From Candidatus Omnitrophota bacterium (GTDB lineage Bacteria > Omnitrophota > Gorgyraeia > B26-G9), in contig JAHIOQ010000059.1 in the NCBI GenBank assembly GCA_018895275.1, positions 1-34,990 on the forward strand: DNA of 34,990 nt, given 5' to 3'. The position numbers and the translations under genes were made by a program. The notes under the pieces are model-generated. The model was not told the origin of the DNA and searched no databases. It saw only the letters and a list, made by a program, of their open reading frames with translations. Of the stretch, positions 7,584 through 17,843 are shown one piece after another (the first letter of the stretch is position 1; each line of letters begins with the position of its first letter).

Positions 7584-9614
7584 ATGACAGCAGTCATAAG
7601 TAAGAGTCGTTTAAATAATTTTGCCAATCAGATTTGGAAGTCAGCTGAGCGTATGCGCGGTAAATTTAAAGCGTATGAGTATCAGAGCGTTATTCTACCC
7701 ATGATCGTCATCCGGAGGTTTGAATGTGTTTTGATTGATTGGCGCGCCAAGGAAGCCGAGAAGATAAAATCTAAGCGGCCGACGATCAAAGATAAAGAGC
7801 TGGATTCGCTGGTAAAGAACCTTGAGCTTAATCCGCGCAATATACCCTTCTCAAACAAGACTTCATGGACTCTTCGTAAAATTTGCGATGAGGATCCTAC
7901 GCTACTGGAAAAGAATTTCCGCGCGTACATAAATGGTTTTTCTGAGAACATTCAAGACATCATCAATCGTTTCGACTTTCGCGCTACAATCGGAAAGATG
8001 GTTACAAACGCGCGGCTTGAGCCAATCGTAAGTCAATATGCCAATGAAGAATTGGGGCCCGATCAATTTTCTAATCTGGAAATGGGGTATATCTACGAGG
8101 AATTATTAAGGCGATTTTCGGAACAAAGCGGTGAGGAAGCTGGAGAGCATTTTACCCCTCGAGAGATTATTCGTCTGATGGTTGAGCTTCTGGATATTCC
8201 CTTGCCCAAAAAGCACACGTCTATTTATGACCCCGCCTGCGGCACAGGCGGAATGCTTTCGGTGGCCAAGGAGCATTTATTGGATCAATGCAAGACAGAA
8301 AAAGAACAGCAGGATGTAGAAAATCTTGTTTCGCTTCATGGTCATGAGCGTCAGCCCGGCAATTATGCGATTTGCCAGGCGGACATGCTTATTAAGAACG
8401 ATAAACAGGCTCATATTTATTACGGCAATTCTCTTATTCCCCACAAAAAGATACAGAACCGAGAGGACGGCGATCAGTTAGCTGAGCAGCAATTTGATTA
8501 TATGCTATCTAATCCTCCATTTGGTGTGACATGGGGCGGAAAAGATGGTTATGAAAAAGAAGCCAAAGAATATGCCGCTACCCGTTATAAAGCAGGAATG
8601 CCGCGTACTGATGATGGAGCACTGCTTTTTTTGCAAACTATGCTTGCAAAAATGAAATCAGATGACGATGGCGGAAGCAAAATCGCCGTAGTTTTTAATG
8701 GTTCTCCTATGAGTAATGGTGATTGTGGTTCCGGCCCAAGTGAGATTCGGCGTTGGATATTGGAAAATGATTGGCTTGACTGCATTGTTATGCTTCCGGA
8801 GCAGCTTTTTTATAACACTGGCATCTTTACTTTTATTTGGATTTTGACCAATAAGAAAATTCGATCACACAAAGATAAGGTGATGATTATTGATGCGCGT
8901 ATGCAGTTTGATAAAGAGCCTAAGTCATTTGGGGATAAGCGAAACCGTTTGCTGGATGAACATCGCGCATGGATTGAAGATCGGTATAAGCATGGCTGGA
9001 AAGAAGGAAATAATGACGAATGCGTAAAAGTTTTTAGTACAAAAGACTTTGCGTATCATAAGATCAGTGTAACTTTCTGGCAGACGGATGGACAGGATAA
9101 ACCAGCTGTTATCACAGAGTTGTTTGATAAACCCTTAACTTCGGCAAACGTTAAGAAAAAGCAGGAATTTTACGCAACAGATATTCAATTTGATCTGAAA
9201 GCTGTGGGTCGAGGAAAGACAGAGCAGCTTCACTTTGTTTTAAAACCACAAGATACTTTCGTGGAAAGAGTTGAAGCAGTGATAAGGCAAGCTTTTGATA
9301 AGAAGGAAGCAGATAAGAGCGCGTTAAAGGAATTTATAAAAAATTTAACCATTGAGACGCATTATACGCATCCACATTATGTCGTGGATGATGAATATAT
9401 TTCAGACGGCGAGAACATAGAGGCTTTTTTAAAGCGAGAAATGACTAAGCCAATTATTCGTTGGCAGGATAGTTCGCAGCTTGGTTATGAAATATTACCT
9501 AATAAATATTTTTATCGTTTTCAATCTCCTGTGTCTGCGAAAGATTTATTGGCAGAGTTTTGGCGTTTGGAGAAAGAGGCGGAAAACAAATTAAAAGGAC
9601 TGGCTATTAAATGA
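7584..9614 (+). CDS. hsdM: Type I restriction-modification N6-adenine methyltransferase subunit
   Basis: AdoMet motif YDPACGTGGML, catalytic LSNPPFGVTW, HsdM_N region; ORF track starts at 7551 but ATG 7584 follows an RBS-like GGGAGAACGGA. Confidence 0.95.
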   Translation: MTAVISKSRLNNFANQIWKSAERMRGKFKAYEYQSVILPMIVIRRFECVLIDWRAKEAEKIKSKRPTIKDKELDSLVKNLELNPRNIPFSNKTSWTLRKICDEDPTLLEKNFRAYINGFSENIQDIINRFDFRATIGKMVTNARLEPIVSQYANEELGPDQFSNLEMGYIYEELLRRFSEQSGEEAGEHFTPREIIRLMVELLDIPLPKKHTSIYDPACGTGGMLSVAKEHLLDQCKTEKEQQDVENLVSLHGHERQPGNYAICQADMLIKNDKQAHIYYGNSLIPHKKIQNREDGDQLAEQQFDYMLSNPPFGVTWGGKDGYEKEAKEYAATRYKAGMPRTDDGALLFLQTMLAKMKSDDDGGSKIAVVFNGSPMSNGDCGSGPSEIRRWILENDWLDCIVMLPEQLFYNTGIFTFIWILTNKKIRSHKDKVMIIDARMQFDKEPKSFGDKRNRLLDEHRAWIEDRYKHGWKEGNNDECVKVFSTKDFAYHKISVTFWQTDGQDKPAVITELFDKPLTSANVKKKQEFYATDIQFDLKAVGRGKTEQLHFVLKPQDTFVERVEAVIRQAFDKKEADKSALKEFIKNLTIETHYTHPHYVVDDEYISDGENIEAFLKREMTKPIIRWQDSSQLGYEILPNKYFYRFQSPVSAKDLLAEFWRLEKEAENKLKGLAIK

Positions 9615-10357
9615 AACACCTAGAAGAGAGAATAGCTCTTGCCCCATGGATTGAAACCATCCCAGAAGGTTGGTCCTACAGTCGACTCGATTCAGTCGCG
9701 GACGTTATGTTTAGCAATGTTGATAAACATACATTTGAAGATGAAGTAGCTGTTCGTTTATGTAATTATGTGGACGTCTATAAGAACGATATAATAACAG
9801 GTTCGCTTGATTTCATGGAAGCAAGCGCTGAGCAGCGCGAGATTGATAAATTTCAGATACGGATAGGTGATGTTTTAGCAACAAAGGATTCCGAAGAAGC
9901 TGATGACATTGCCATTCCGGCATTAGTAATAGAAGATTTACCGGGGGTAATCTGTGGATATCATCTAGCTTTGATTCGCCCTCGCTCAAAAAGAATAACA
10001 GGGGATTTTATTGCATGGTTGCATAGATCGAAACAGTTTCGTGCCCAATATGAGGCAAAGGCTGTTGGTGTTACAAGATTTGGTCTAGCGCAATATGCTT
10101 TTCGATCCGCATTGATTCCTATCCCGCCGATTGAGGAGCAAATCCGAATTAACAAATACCTTAATAAGACTTGCGCCGCAATTGATTCAGTAGCGTCAGC
10201 AGTTAAATCAAAAGATGATGATATGGTGCAGTCAAATGGTCTGCTTAATCAGCAAATGAGGACATTGCGCGCTTATCGGAATTCTCTTATTTATGAATGT
10301 GTCACAGGTAAGCTACGGATTACAGAACATGATTTAAAGGAGCTGACGAATGTTTGA
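9611..10357 (+). CDS. hsdS: Type I RM specificity subunit, half-size (single target-recognition domain)
   Basis: 248 aa; one TRD starting IETIPEGWSYSRLDSVAD and one conserved coiled-coil region IPPIEEQIRINKYL...LRAYRNSLIYECVTGKLRI; overlaps hsdM and hsdR. Confidence 0.9.
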   Translation: MKHLEERIALAPWIETIPEGWSYSRLDSVADVMFSNVDKHTFEDEVAVRLCNYVDVYKNDIITGSLDFMEASAEQREIDKFQIRIGDVLATKDSEEADDIAIPALVIEDLPGVICGYHLALIRPRSKRITGDFIAWLHRSKQFRAQYEAKAVGVTRFGLAQYAFRSALIPIPPIEEQIRINKYLNKTCAAIDSVASAVKSKDDDMVQSNGLLNQQMRTLRAYRNSLIYECVTGKLRITEHDLKELTNV

Positions 10358-13253
10358 AGGGCCGGAAAAGAAATTTCAGCGGCATGTAGGTAATTACTTC
10401 TTGAAAAAGCACCATTTTGCACTATTGGAAGAGACCGATATAACCGATCGGACTTATTATATCGCCGAAGAACACTTAATCGGGTTTTTACGTAAGACAC
10501 AGCCCGAGACCTTTAAGAAATTAGAAGAGAATTATGGCGTTGATGCGTCTCTGGAGATTTTGCGTGCGCTTCGCGGTGAGCTCGAGAAAGCACCTTTATG
10601 GTATCTAATCCGACATGGCTTACCTGTGCGTGGGCTCACATTCCGGCTGTTTTATCCAAAGCCACGATCATCAGAAAGTGAGGCAGGCAAGTATTATCCT
10701 GAGAATAGGATATCATTCCGTCCGGAGCTTGTGATTAAGGCAGATAAGCGGCCTGATTTTGTTCTTTTTCTAAATGGGCTTCCTATCCTAGTGATGGAAC
10801 TCAAGCATGAAAAAAATCAGACTGTGCATGACGCGGTCAATCAGTTTGTTACCCGCGATCATTCGGATAAGATTTTTCAGCTTCCCTTTTTGTATATTGC
10901 CGCGGACACTTCTGATGTGATGGTGGCGACTGACTCGCGGCGTGAAGAAAATTTCCGCTGGCATAATGCTGGCCTTGAGAACAAGGCAGAGACAGAAGGC
11001 GAGTATCCGATCGAGTACCTTTATCGCGACGCGTTTTCAAAAGACGCTATTCTTGAATATCTCTCGTTTTATCTGATTTATGTCTGCCCGGAAAAAAGAG
11101 AGGATCAAGAAGCCGCTAAAGCGCCGTTTACGGTTTTCCCCCGCTTTCATCAATCCCGAATGGTCGGCAAACTTTCAGGAGATATCCTCGCTCACTTTGA
11201 TCGGGTGAACGATGTTGGCAAGAAATATCTGATCGATCACTCGGCAGGTTCCGGTAAGACACTATCTATTTGCTGGTTAGCCGATCGCTTGCATAGTCTA
11301 TATCATCCCGCAACAGATAAAAAGATGCTGAATATGATTTTTGTCCTTACAGATCGCAAGAGTTTGAATAAGAATATCAAGGATGAGTTTGAGAAATTTT
11401 CCCACCTCAGATCCGTCGTAGGTATTACGGAAGACTCCGCGGATTTAAAGGGGTTTCTTGATAAGGAAAAGCAGATAGTCGTAACTACGCTACAAAAATT
11501 CGCGTGGATTTTAGATGAAATAAAGAACAATGAAAGATTGAAAACATTACAAGTTGGATTTCTGATTGATGAAGCGCACCGTTCGCAGGAGGGCAAACTG
11601 GGAACGGCCATTCGCTTGCCTTTCCGAGATGGCCCTGACGCGGACGAAGAAGCGGCAGATCCAGAAGATGAGATTGCTCGAGTCATTAAGGCAAATGATC
11701 GTAATCAGCTCTTTGTGGCATTTACCGCAACCCCATCAGAGGCAACAATTCAGCTTTTCGGAAAGTCGTTTGATGGTTATGCGGAAGCAGAAGCTATTCA
11801 GGAAGGGTATATTGTTGATGTGGCGCGAAGTGTTATTTCTTTTAAGACTCTTTATAATCTCCATTGTTCATATGTTCCCGCATACGAAGAAGAGCAGAAG
11901 CTTTTTCCTGCAGGCATTGTTTCGAAGGCATTAAAGAACGTAGCGTTTCAGGACGAAGGGCTTATTCAGTACAAGGCCGAAGTTATGATCAGGACATTTG
12001 AAAAATCTATCAAAGACCTGATTGGAGGCAAAGCCAAGGCCATGATCGTGACATCTTCCCGCATGGCGGGGTTAATTTACCACAAAATCATTAAAGACAA
12101 ATTACGGGACCGCGGAAGCGATTATAAAGTTTTATACGCGTTCTCTGATTTTGTTCATCCCCAGACCAACGAACTCATTACCGAGTTCAGCCTTAATGAA
12201 TTGGGGGCGGGCGAGGATATTGAAGATCGTTTTAAGCAGGATGCCTATCGCCTGATGATTGTGGCAAATAAGTTTCAGGAAGGATTTGATGAGCCATTGC
12301 TTGCCGGGATGTTTTTAGATAAGCCGGTCTTTGACCGCAAGGCTGTGCAGACAGTTTCGCGTCTTAATAGGGCGTGCGAAGGCAAAGACGAGGTTGTCGT
12401 TGTTGATTTTACGAATAATGCGAAAGAAATTGTGAAGGCGTTCAAGAAGTATCGTCAAGGGACGCCATTTGACCCTGATGAGCCGGACAAAGAAACATGC
12501 GTTCGTCTTTATGCGGAAATAATGGCCAAAAAGATTTTTACTCAAGATGATGCCAAGCAGGTCGTGTCTTTGGTTGCGGGAGGCAATGATCCACAGGCGC
12601 AAAGCATTGTCTCGGCATTACGGGTGAGGTTTCAGGATAGGATTAAGGATTTTGAACAGAGAAAAGCGTTTGTTTACTTGCTCGCCAAATTTGCGAAGTC
12701 ATTTTATTTTCTTCATTGTTTCTTTTCTTATCCGGAGGATCTCGCTGTATTTGCCGCATTCGCAGATTATATTGGGCCTCAGCTGATCAAGGAAGGCAAG
12801 GTTTCTGAACTGATGAAACGTATCAAGCAAACGCAGGTTGTAAAAGCCAGTGTTCAGTTTGAAGGAATAGTCAGAATTTCAGGCGCAAAGAAAGTCATCA
12901 CCCGTAAGGGCAAGAAAGCGCCCGTTCCACAGAAAAAAGTTACCATTGAAGATGTGATTAATTCTTTGAAAGAAAAGTTCAAAATCAGTGATAGCGAAGC
13001 GATTATTATTCGTGAAGTCATGGAAGAAAAGACAAAAGACGAGAATATCCGCCAGACGGTAATGACTAACCGTCTGGATAGATATTTTCTTGAACATGAA
13101 TATCCAAAGCAGGTCAATCATTCCATCCAGGACTCATACGAAACGCGGGGGCGCTATGAAGAACTTGGGGACCCTAAATATACGGATCCCGGCGCAATCT
13201 TTGCCACGATGTCTTTGTCCGTGATTTATCATGATTTAGAAACGGCGGTATAG
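10350..13253 (+). CDS. hsdR: Type I restriction endonuclease, HsdR subunit
   Basis: 967 aa; nuclease region PDFVLFLNGLPILVMELKHE; Walker A DHSAGSGKTLSICWL; DEAHRSQ; TATPS; helicase motif VQTVSRLNRACEGKDEV. Confidence 0.95.
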   Translation: MFEGPEKKFQRHVGNYFLKKHHFALLEETDITDRTYYIAEEHLIGFLRKTQPETFKKLEENYGVDASLEILRALRGELEKAPLWYLIRHGLPVRGLTFRLFYPKPRSSESEAGKYYPENRISFRPELVIKADKRPDFVLFLNGLPILVMELKHEKNQTVHDAVNQFVTRDHSDKIFQLPFLYIAADTSDVMVATDSRREENFRWHNAGLENKAETEGEYPIEYLYRDAFSKDAILEYLSFYLIYVCPEKREDQEAAKAPFTVFPRFHQSRMVGKLSGDILAHFDRVNDVGKKYLIDHSAGSGKTLSICWLADRLHSLYHPATDKKMLNMIFVLTDRKSLNKNIKDEFEKFSHLRSVVGITEDSADLKGFLDKEKQIVVTTLQKFAWILDEIKNNERLKTLQVGFLIDEAHRSQEGKLGTAIRLPFRDGPDADEEAADPEDEIARVIKANDRNQLFVAFTATPSEATIQLFGKSFDGYAEAEAIQEGYIVDVARSVISFKTLYNLHCSYVPAYEEEQKLFPAGIVSKALKNVAFQDEGLIQYKAEVMIRTFEKSIKDLIGGKAKAMIVTSSRMAGLIYHKIIKDKLRDRGSDYKVLYAFSDFVHPQTNELITEFSLNELGAGEDIEDRFKQDAYRLMIVANKFQEGFDEPLLAGMFLDKPVFDRKAVQTVSRLNRACEGKDEVVVVDFTNNAKEIVKAFKKYRQGTPFDPDEPDKETCVRLYAEIMAKKIFTQDDAKQVVSLVAGGNDPQAQSIVSALRVRFQDRIKDFEQRKAFVYLLAKFAKSFYFLHCFFSYPEDLAVFAAFADYIGPQLIKEGKVSELMKRIKQTQVVKASVQFEGIVRISGAKKVITRKGKKAPVPQKKVTIEDVINSLKEKFKISDSEAIIIREVMEEKTKDENIRQTVMTNRLDRYFLEHEYPKQVNHSIQDSYETRGRYEELGDPKYTDPGAIFATMSLSVIYHDLETAV

Positions 13254-13254
13254 C

Positions 13255-13926
13255 ATGACAGAGAAGCGATTAAAAAATATGCCTATAACAGAACGCCCCC
13301 GAGAGAAACTTTGTCTTAAGGGAAAAGAGGCTTTGTCGGATCAGGAACTATTGGCCATATTATTGGGGAAGGGCTCAAAGAAGCATGACGTATTAACGCT
13401 GGCGCAGAAATTGATCGCTGTTATTGATAAAAAAGGGATTGATGTCACGATTGATGATCTTGTCGATTTTGATGGTGTTGGCAAAGCCAAAGCGACAATT
13501 ATTCTGGCGGCCTTTGAGTTTGTGCGGCGCAGGATAAAGAAAGACGGCATCACTTTTGAGAAGCCTTCTGATATAGTCCCACTATTACGACATTATGCTG
13601 ACCGAAAACAAGAACATTTTCTCTGCGTTTCATTGAATGGCGCGAATGAGATATTAAATACTCGAGTTGTTACGATTGGGCTTGCTGACCGTAGTCATGT
13701 TCACCCGAGGGAAGTATTCGCTGATGTTTTGGTTGATCGGGCATCCGCGATCATCCTTGCGCATAATCACCCAGCCGGATCGCTCGATCCGTCAGAGGAA
13801 GATATCGCGGTTACCAAACAGATAGCCCAAGCCGGGAAGATTTTGGGAATAGTAGTCCTGGATCATATTATTTTTAATCAGCGGGAATATCTTAGTTTTG
13901 TTGAAAGAGGAATTTCCATTTTTTAA
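13255..13926 (+). CDS. radC: RadC/UPF0758 family JAB-domain protein
   Basis: N-terminal ITERPREKL...LSDQELLAILLGKGSKKHDV; JAMM signature AHNHPAGSLDPSEEDIAVTKQIAQAGKILGIVVLDHIIF. Confidence 0.93.
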   Translation: MTEKRLKNMPITERPREKLCLKGKEALSDQELLAILLGKGSKKHDVLTLAQKLIAVIDKKGIDVTIDDLVDFDGVGKAKATIILAAFEFVRRRIKKDGITFEKPSDIVPLLRHYADRKQEHFLCVSLNGANEILNTRVVTIGLADRSHVHPREVFADVLVDRASAIILAHNHPAGSLDPSEEDIAVTKQIAQAGKILGIVVLDHIIFNQREYLSFVERGISIF

Positions 13927-13939
13927 GAGGAGTAGCTTG

Positions 13940-15025
13940 ATGAAAAAAACATTCCGAGTTTTATGTATAGATGGTGGAGGTATGCGTGGCCTTTACGCAG
14001 CAACATTGTTATCTACTCTCGCCTATAGGTTTGATTCTCGATTTTCGAAAGAGTCTCCCGATATAGGTAAGGCATTCGATCTTATTTGCGGGACAAGCAC
14101 TGGAGCGATTTTGGCATGTGGGCTGGCAGCAGGGATTCCCATTAACAAGATACAATCTTTATATATCGATAATGGAGATAAAATATTTGTTGATTCAATG
14201 CCATCGGAAAAACGGGTCTTAAGTTTTCTAGGATGGGTGTGTAAATATATAAGAAAACCGTCAGCAAATGCATCTAAGCTTAGAGAGGTTTTACTGGCGA
14301 CGTTTGGAACAATGACAATCAAAGAGCTTTATGAAAAGAGAGGCATTGCTTTGTGTGTTCCCAGTGTTAATGCCGCGACTTATAAGGCATGGGTTTTTAA
14401 AACGCCACACAATCAAGGAAAGCATAGGGATAACAACTATACTCTGGTTGATGTTTGTATGGCATCTTCTGCCGCACCAATCTTTTTCCCTATTGCGCAG
14501 TTTAATAATCCCGACGATAGCAAGCTTCGGGATAATTTTGTAGATGGAGGCCTTTGGGCAAACAATCCATCATTAATTGGATTAATTGAGGCATTAGGCA
14601 TGATTGATTTGAAAAATCATCAGTTAGATATTCTATCAGTTGGAACTTGTGATCGTCCTTCGGGAGATCCATATTCGATTGAGAACCCTAATTGGGGACT
14701 TTTGAACTGGCGTGGTGGTGTGAATATTGTTGAAATGTCGCTTTCTTCGCAATCGTTCGGCTATACTAACGCTACAAAATTTCTCTGCTCTTCATTAAAT
14801 AAGTTAGGCCTGGTTAGTCGATTTGTGCGTTTAGAGCAAACTAATAAATCGCCTGAACAATATAGCGCTATTAATATCGATAGGGCAGATAAGGTGGCTG
14901 TTCAAACTTTAAATGAATTGGCACGTACGGATGCGGATGCTGTGCATAGTAAAGTTTCGGGTAATGATCCAGGAGATTTAGCATTGGTTAAAGATATTTT
15001 TTCAAATTTGCAGGTCATTTCTTAA
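13940..15025 (+). CDS. capV: Patatin-like phospholipase, CBASS effector CapV
   Basis: IDGGGMRGLYAATLL oxyanion motif, GTSTGA nucleophile elbow, VDGGLWANNPS catalytic Asp motif; start set to ATG 13940 after an AGAGGAG RBS; followed by CD-NTase, cap2 and cap3. Confidence 0.9.
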   Translation: MKKTFRVLCIDGGGMRGLYAATLLSTLAYRFDSRFSKESPDIGKAFDLICGTSTGAILACGLAAGIPINKIQSLYIDNGDKIFVDSMPSEKRVLSFLGWVCKYIRKPSANASKLREVLLATFGTMTIKELYEKRGIALCVPSVNAATYKAWVFKTPHNQGKHRDNNYTLVDVCMASSAAPIFFPIAQFNNPDDSKLRDNFVDGGLWANNPSLIGLIEALGMIDLKNHQLDILSVGTCDRPSGDPYSIENPNWGLLNWRGGVNIVEMSLSSQSFGYTNATKFLCSSLNKLGLVSRFVRLEQTNKSPEQYSAINIDRADKVAVQTLNELARTDADAVHSKVSGNDPGDLALVKDIFSNLQVIS

Positions 15026-15038
15026 GAAGGAGATAATT

Positions 15039-16070
15039 ATGGCAGATGTCCAAAAATACTTTGAAATATTTCATAAAGAGATCCGTATGGATTACGATCT
15101 CAATAAAACGTTAGCTGAAAAAAGAGATATTATTTTAGATCGAATTAGGAATTATCTTAAAGAAGACAAGAAGCCGCTATTTCAATCAATGCTTCAGGGT
15201 AGTTACATAATGAAAACTGGTGTCAAGCCAATCGAAAAAATGGATTATGATATTGATGTCGGGTTGAGATTCGATATTAATGAAAATAATTATGCTGCCT
15301 CAGACGTTCGAGACTGGTTATACAATGCGACAAAAGACCATACAGAGAAAGTTGAGTCAAGGGGGCCCTGCACGCGAGTAATTTACAAAGATGGGTACCA
15401 CGTTGATTTAGTGGCGTATGCTGTCTATAAAAATATTTTGGGTGCAGATATTTACAAGCTGGCTCACAAACAAAATGGATGGCGAGATGCTAATCCAATC
15501 GGTTTATTGGATTTTTTTGAAAAAGTAATAGCAAATTATGAAGAAACGGAAGATTCTGCAACTAAGACAAATCAGTTTAGGCGAGTTGTTAGATATATTC
15601 GTCGATGGGATGATGAGTTTATGCCAGTTGAATCAGATGCTAAGCTTTCCGGTTTAGCATGGATTCTTCTAATCAATAGAACTTTAGGGGCTAAGTTAAT
15701 TAATAATGGTAAACCGGATGACATTGCTGCCTTGGTACGTATTTGTAATTCAGTATCTTTGACTACTGAGCGTATTAGCATTAAAAAACCGACACCAGAG
15801 TTTGAGGATTTGTTTGCGAAAATAAGTGATGCTGAAATGGAAAAATTAAAAAACCGTTTTAAGAGTTTATTGAATGTTTTGTACCAAGCTCAGAACGAGC
15901 CAAGTGAAAAGAAAGCATGTCAGCTATTGAAGAAACAGTTTGGGAGGGATTTCCCTGTGCCAGAAGAAGACACTTCTGGAAAGTCACTTTTAAACAAGGC
16001 TTTTGTGCCAGCAGGTTTATCTTTTCCTGATAAGCCCTTAGTGCCAAACAAGCCAGGAAAGTTTGCTTAA
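15039..16070 (+). CDS. CBASS CD-NTase (cyclic oligonucleotide synthase)
   Basis: 343 aa; MLQGSYIMKTGVKPIEKMDYDIDVGLRF (GS...DxD) and YHVDLVAYAVY (third acidic residue); located between capV and cap2. Confidence 0.9.
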   Translation: MADVQKYFEIFHKEIRMDYDLNKTLAEKRDIILDRIRNYLKEDKKPLFQSMLQGSYIMKTGVKPIEKMDYDIDVGLRFDINENNYAASDVRDWLYNATKDHTEKVESRGPCTRVIYKDGYHVDLVAYAVYKNILGADIYKLAHKQNGWRDANPIGLLDFFEKVIANYEETEDSATKTNQFRRVVRYIRRWDDEFMPVESDAKLSGLAWILLINRTLGAKLINNGKPDDIAALVRICNSVSLTTERISIKKPTPEFEDLFAKISDAEMEKLKNRFKSLLNVLYQAQNEPSEKKACQLLKKQFGRDFPVPEEDTSGKSLLNKAFVPAGLSFPDKPLVPNKPGKFA

Positions 16071-17843
16071 ATGGAATTGTGGTTTTTATCGAATCCTGAA
16101 ATTCTACGCCGAGAACGCGAAGCATTTAACGCGTTACAGGCCAATAAGAGCTGGTTAAGTGGCTTAGATTGGGCAATTGAAGATCAACAACTATGCGTTT
16201 ATGTAGTAATTAATGTCGCAAATACTGAATATAAGGCCAAATTAGTTTATTCGAAACACTTTCCCGATGCCCCTCCAATAGTCCTCCCACAGTTACCAGC
16301 GCGTAGATGGAGTACCCATCAATATGGAGAGAATGGATCGTTGTGTCTAGAGTGGGGGCCTGATAACTGGGTTTCTTCTGTGACCGGCGCTGAAATGGTC
16401 GTTAGTATGTATAATTTATTAGCGAGTGAGAATCCTGTAGATGTACAGCAAAATAACAACGAAAGAATCATAGCTCCTTCCCGTCATTCTTTAGAGATAG
16501 GCCAAGAAATAAGGGGGCGATATTGCCGTTATGTAGCCACAAAGACTTTATTAGAGCATATAAGTAAAAGTGGGGCTTCGAGCAATAAAGCAATGAAGTA
16601 CTCATTAAACTGGCTTCCAGGTTCTCTTGTTGCGATGATTCATGAGATTGGCTGTAAAGAGCATAATGATTTGTGGACTGACATGCTTGTTCCATCCAAT
16701 CTAAATGGGAGAGATGATGCCAAAGATTTGCATGATGGGCTATTTCTGCTCCACTCTTCTTTCACGGATGCATCATTAAAGTCTGTTGATGCTTTTGATA
16801 AGCTAATGGATGTAATTGCATCTGCCGGATTCGACCGAAACAATATTGCAGCTGAGTTGAAGGGATTTATTGAACAGAAAAAAGTACTAGGCATTTGTTT
16901 GTTGAACTGTGACAAGACTATTAATTTTTATATTTCATTTGATGCCAATAAAATTTATCGCTTATGTTCAATTTATGACGATATCTCGGAAATTTCAATG
17001 CATGATAATGCGCTTATTTTAAGCAAAAAGGTATGTATCATTGGGCTAGGCTCTGTCGGAAGTAAGATTGCCGATACATTAGCTAGGATAGGGGTTAAGA
17101 AATTTCACTTGGTCGATTATGATATCTTTTTGCCGCATAATATTGAGCGTCATGTTTTGCATTGGGAAGATGTTGGAGAACATAAAACAAAAGTTGTAAA
17201 AAGGATGCTCGAAAAAATTGTAAAAAATGCTGAAATCAGCATTAGCGAAATTAATCTTACTGGCCAAGAGTCAAATTTAAATTTGGATACGTGTTTAATG
17301 AAAATAGCTCAATGTGATTTGATTATTGACGCCACGGCAAATGACCGCGTTTTTAATTTGATGTCATCTGTTGTTAAGCGAGAAAAGAAACCATTCTTAT
17401 GGATGGGCGTTTTTGAGGGAGGAAAGGGTGGTTTGATTGCGCGATATTTGCCAGATAAAGATCCATTTCCTGAAGTTATCCGAGCTGCTTTTAACCAATT
17501 TTGTATTGAGAATCCTTTTCCTGAGTCTAAAAAAGCTATGTATTATGCTTCGGAAGATCAGCAGGGAAAGATTATGGTGGCTTCAGATGCAGATGTTTCG
17601 GTGATTGCTTATAATGCGGCACGAATATGTATCGATTGTTTGTTGGAAAGCTATGAATATAAATATCAAACTTATTTGATTGGACTTGGATGCTGGTGGG
17701 TTTTTAAATGCCCGTTAGACATAATCCCTATTGACTGCAGTAGTTGGAAACAAGTTAAGTCAAGCGTTGATGCCGCGAGTGGATTTACTGGTGAAGATAA
17801 GAAATTCCTGGAAGATTTGGTTCAAAAAAAAGAGAAAAAATGA
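16071..17843 (+). CDS. cap2: Cap2, E2-E1 (ThiF-type) fusion of type II CBASS
   Basis: N-terminal E2-like domain with WSTHQYGENGSLCLEWGPDNW; ThiF/E1 domain KVCIIGLGSVGSKIADTLARIGVKKFHLVDYDIFLPHNIERH. Confidence 0.92.
   Translation: MELWFLSNPEILRREREAFNALQANKSWLSGLDWAIEDQQLCVYVVINVANTEYKAKLVYSKHFPDAPPIVLPQLPARRWSTHQYGENGSLCLEWGPDNWVSSVTGAEMVVSMYNLLASENPVDVQQNNNERIIAPSRHSLEIGQEIRGRYCRYVATKTLLEHISKSGASSNKAMKYSLNWLPGSLVAMIHEIGCKEHNDLWTDMLVPSNLNGRDDAKDLHDGLFLLHSSFTDASLKSVDAFDKLMDVIASAGFDRNNIAAELKGFIEQKKVLGICLLNCDKTINFYISFDANKIYRLCSIYDDISEISMHDNALILSKKVCIIGLGSVGSKIADTLARIGVKKFHLVDYDIFLPHNIERHVLHWEDVGEHKTKVVKRMLEKIVKNAEISISEINLTGQESNLNLDTCLMKIAQCDLIIDATANDRVFNLMSSVVKREKKPFLWMGVFEGGKGGLIARYLPDKDPFPEVIRAAFNQFCIENPFPESKKAMYYASEDQQGKIMVASDADVSVIAYNAARICIDCLLESYEYKYQTYLIGLGCWWVFKCPLDIIPIDCSSWKQVKSSVDAASGFTGEDKKFLEDLVQKKEKK

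Noticed and set aside
13255-13926. RadC JAMM domain as a stand-in for the broken Cap3
   Set aside because: RadC keeps HNHP..PS..D but belongs to a different JAB subfamily; no evidence it removes Cap2 conjugates, so it is not reported as a finding.
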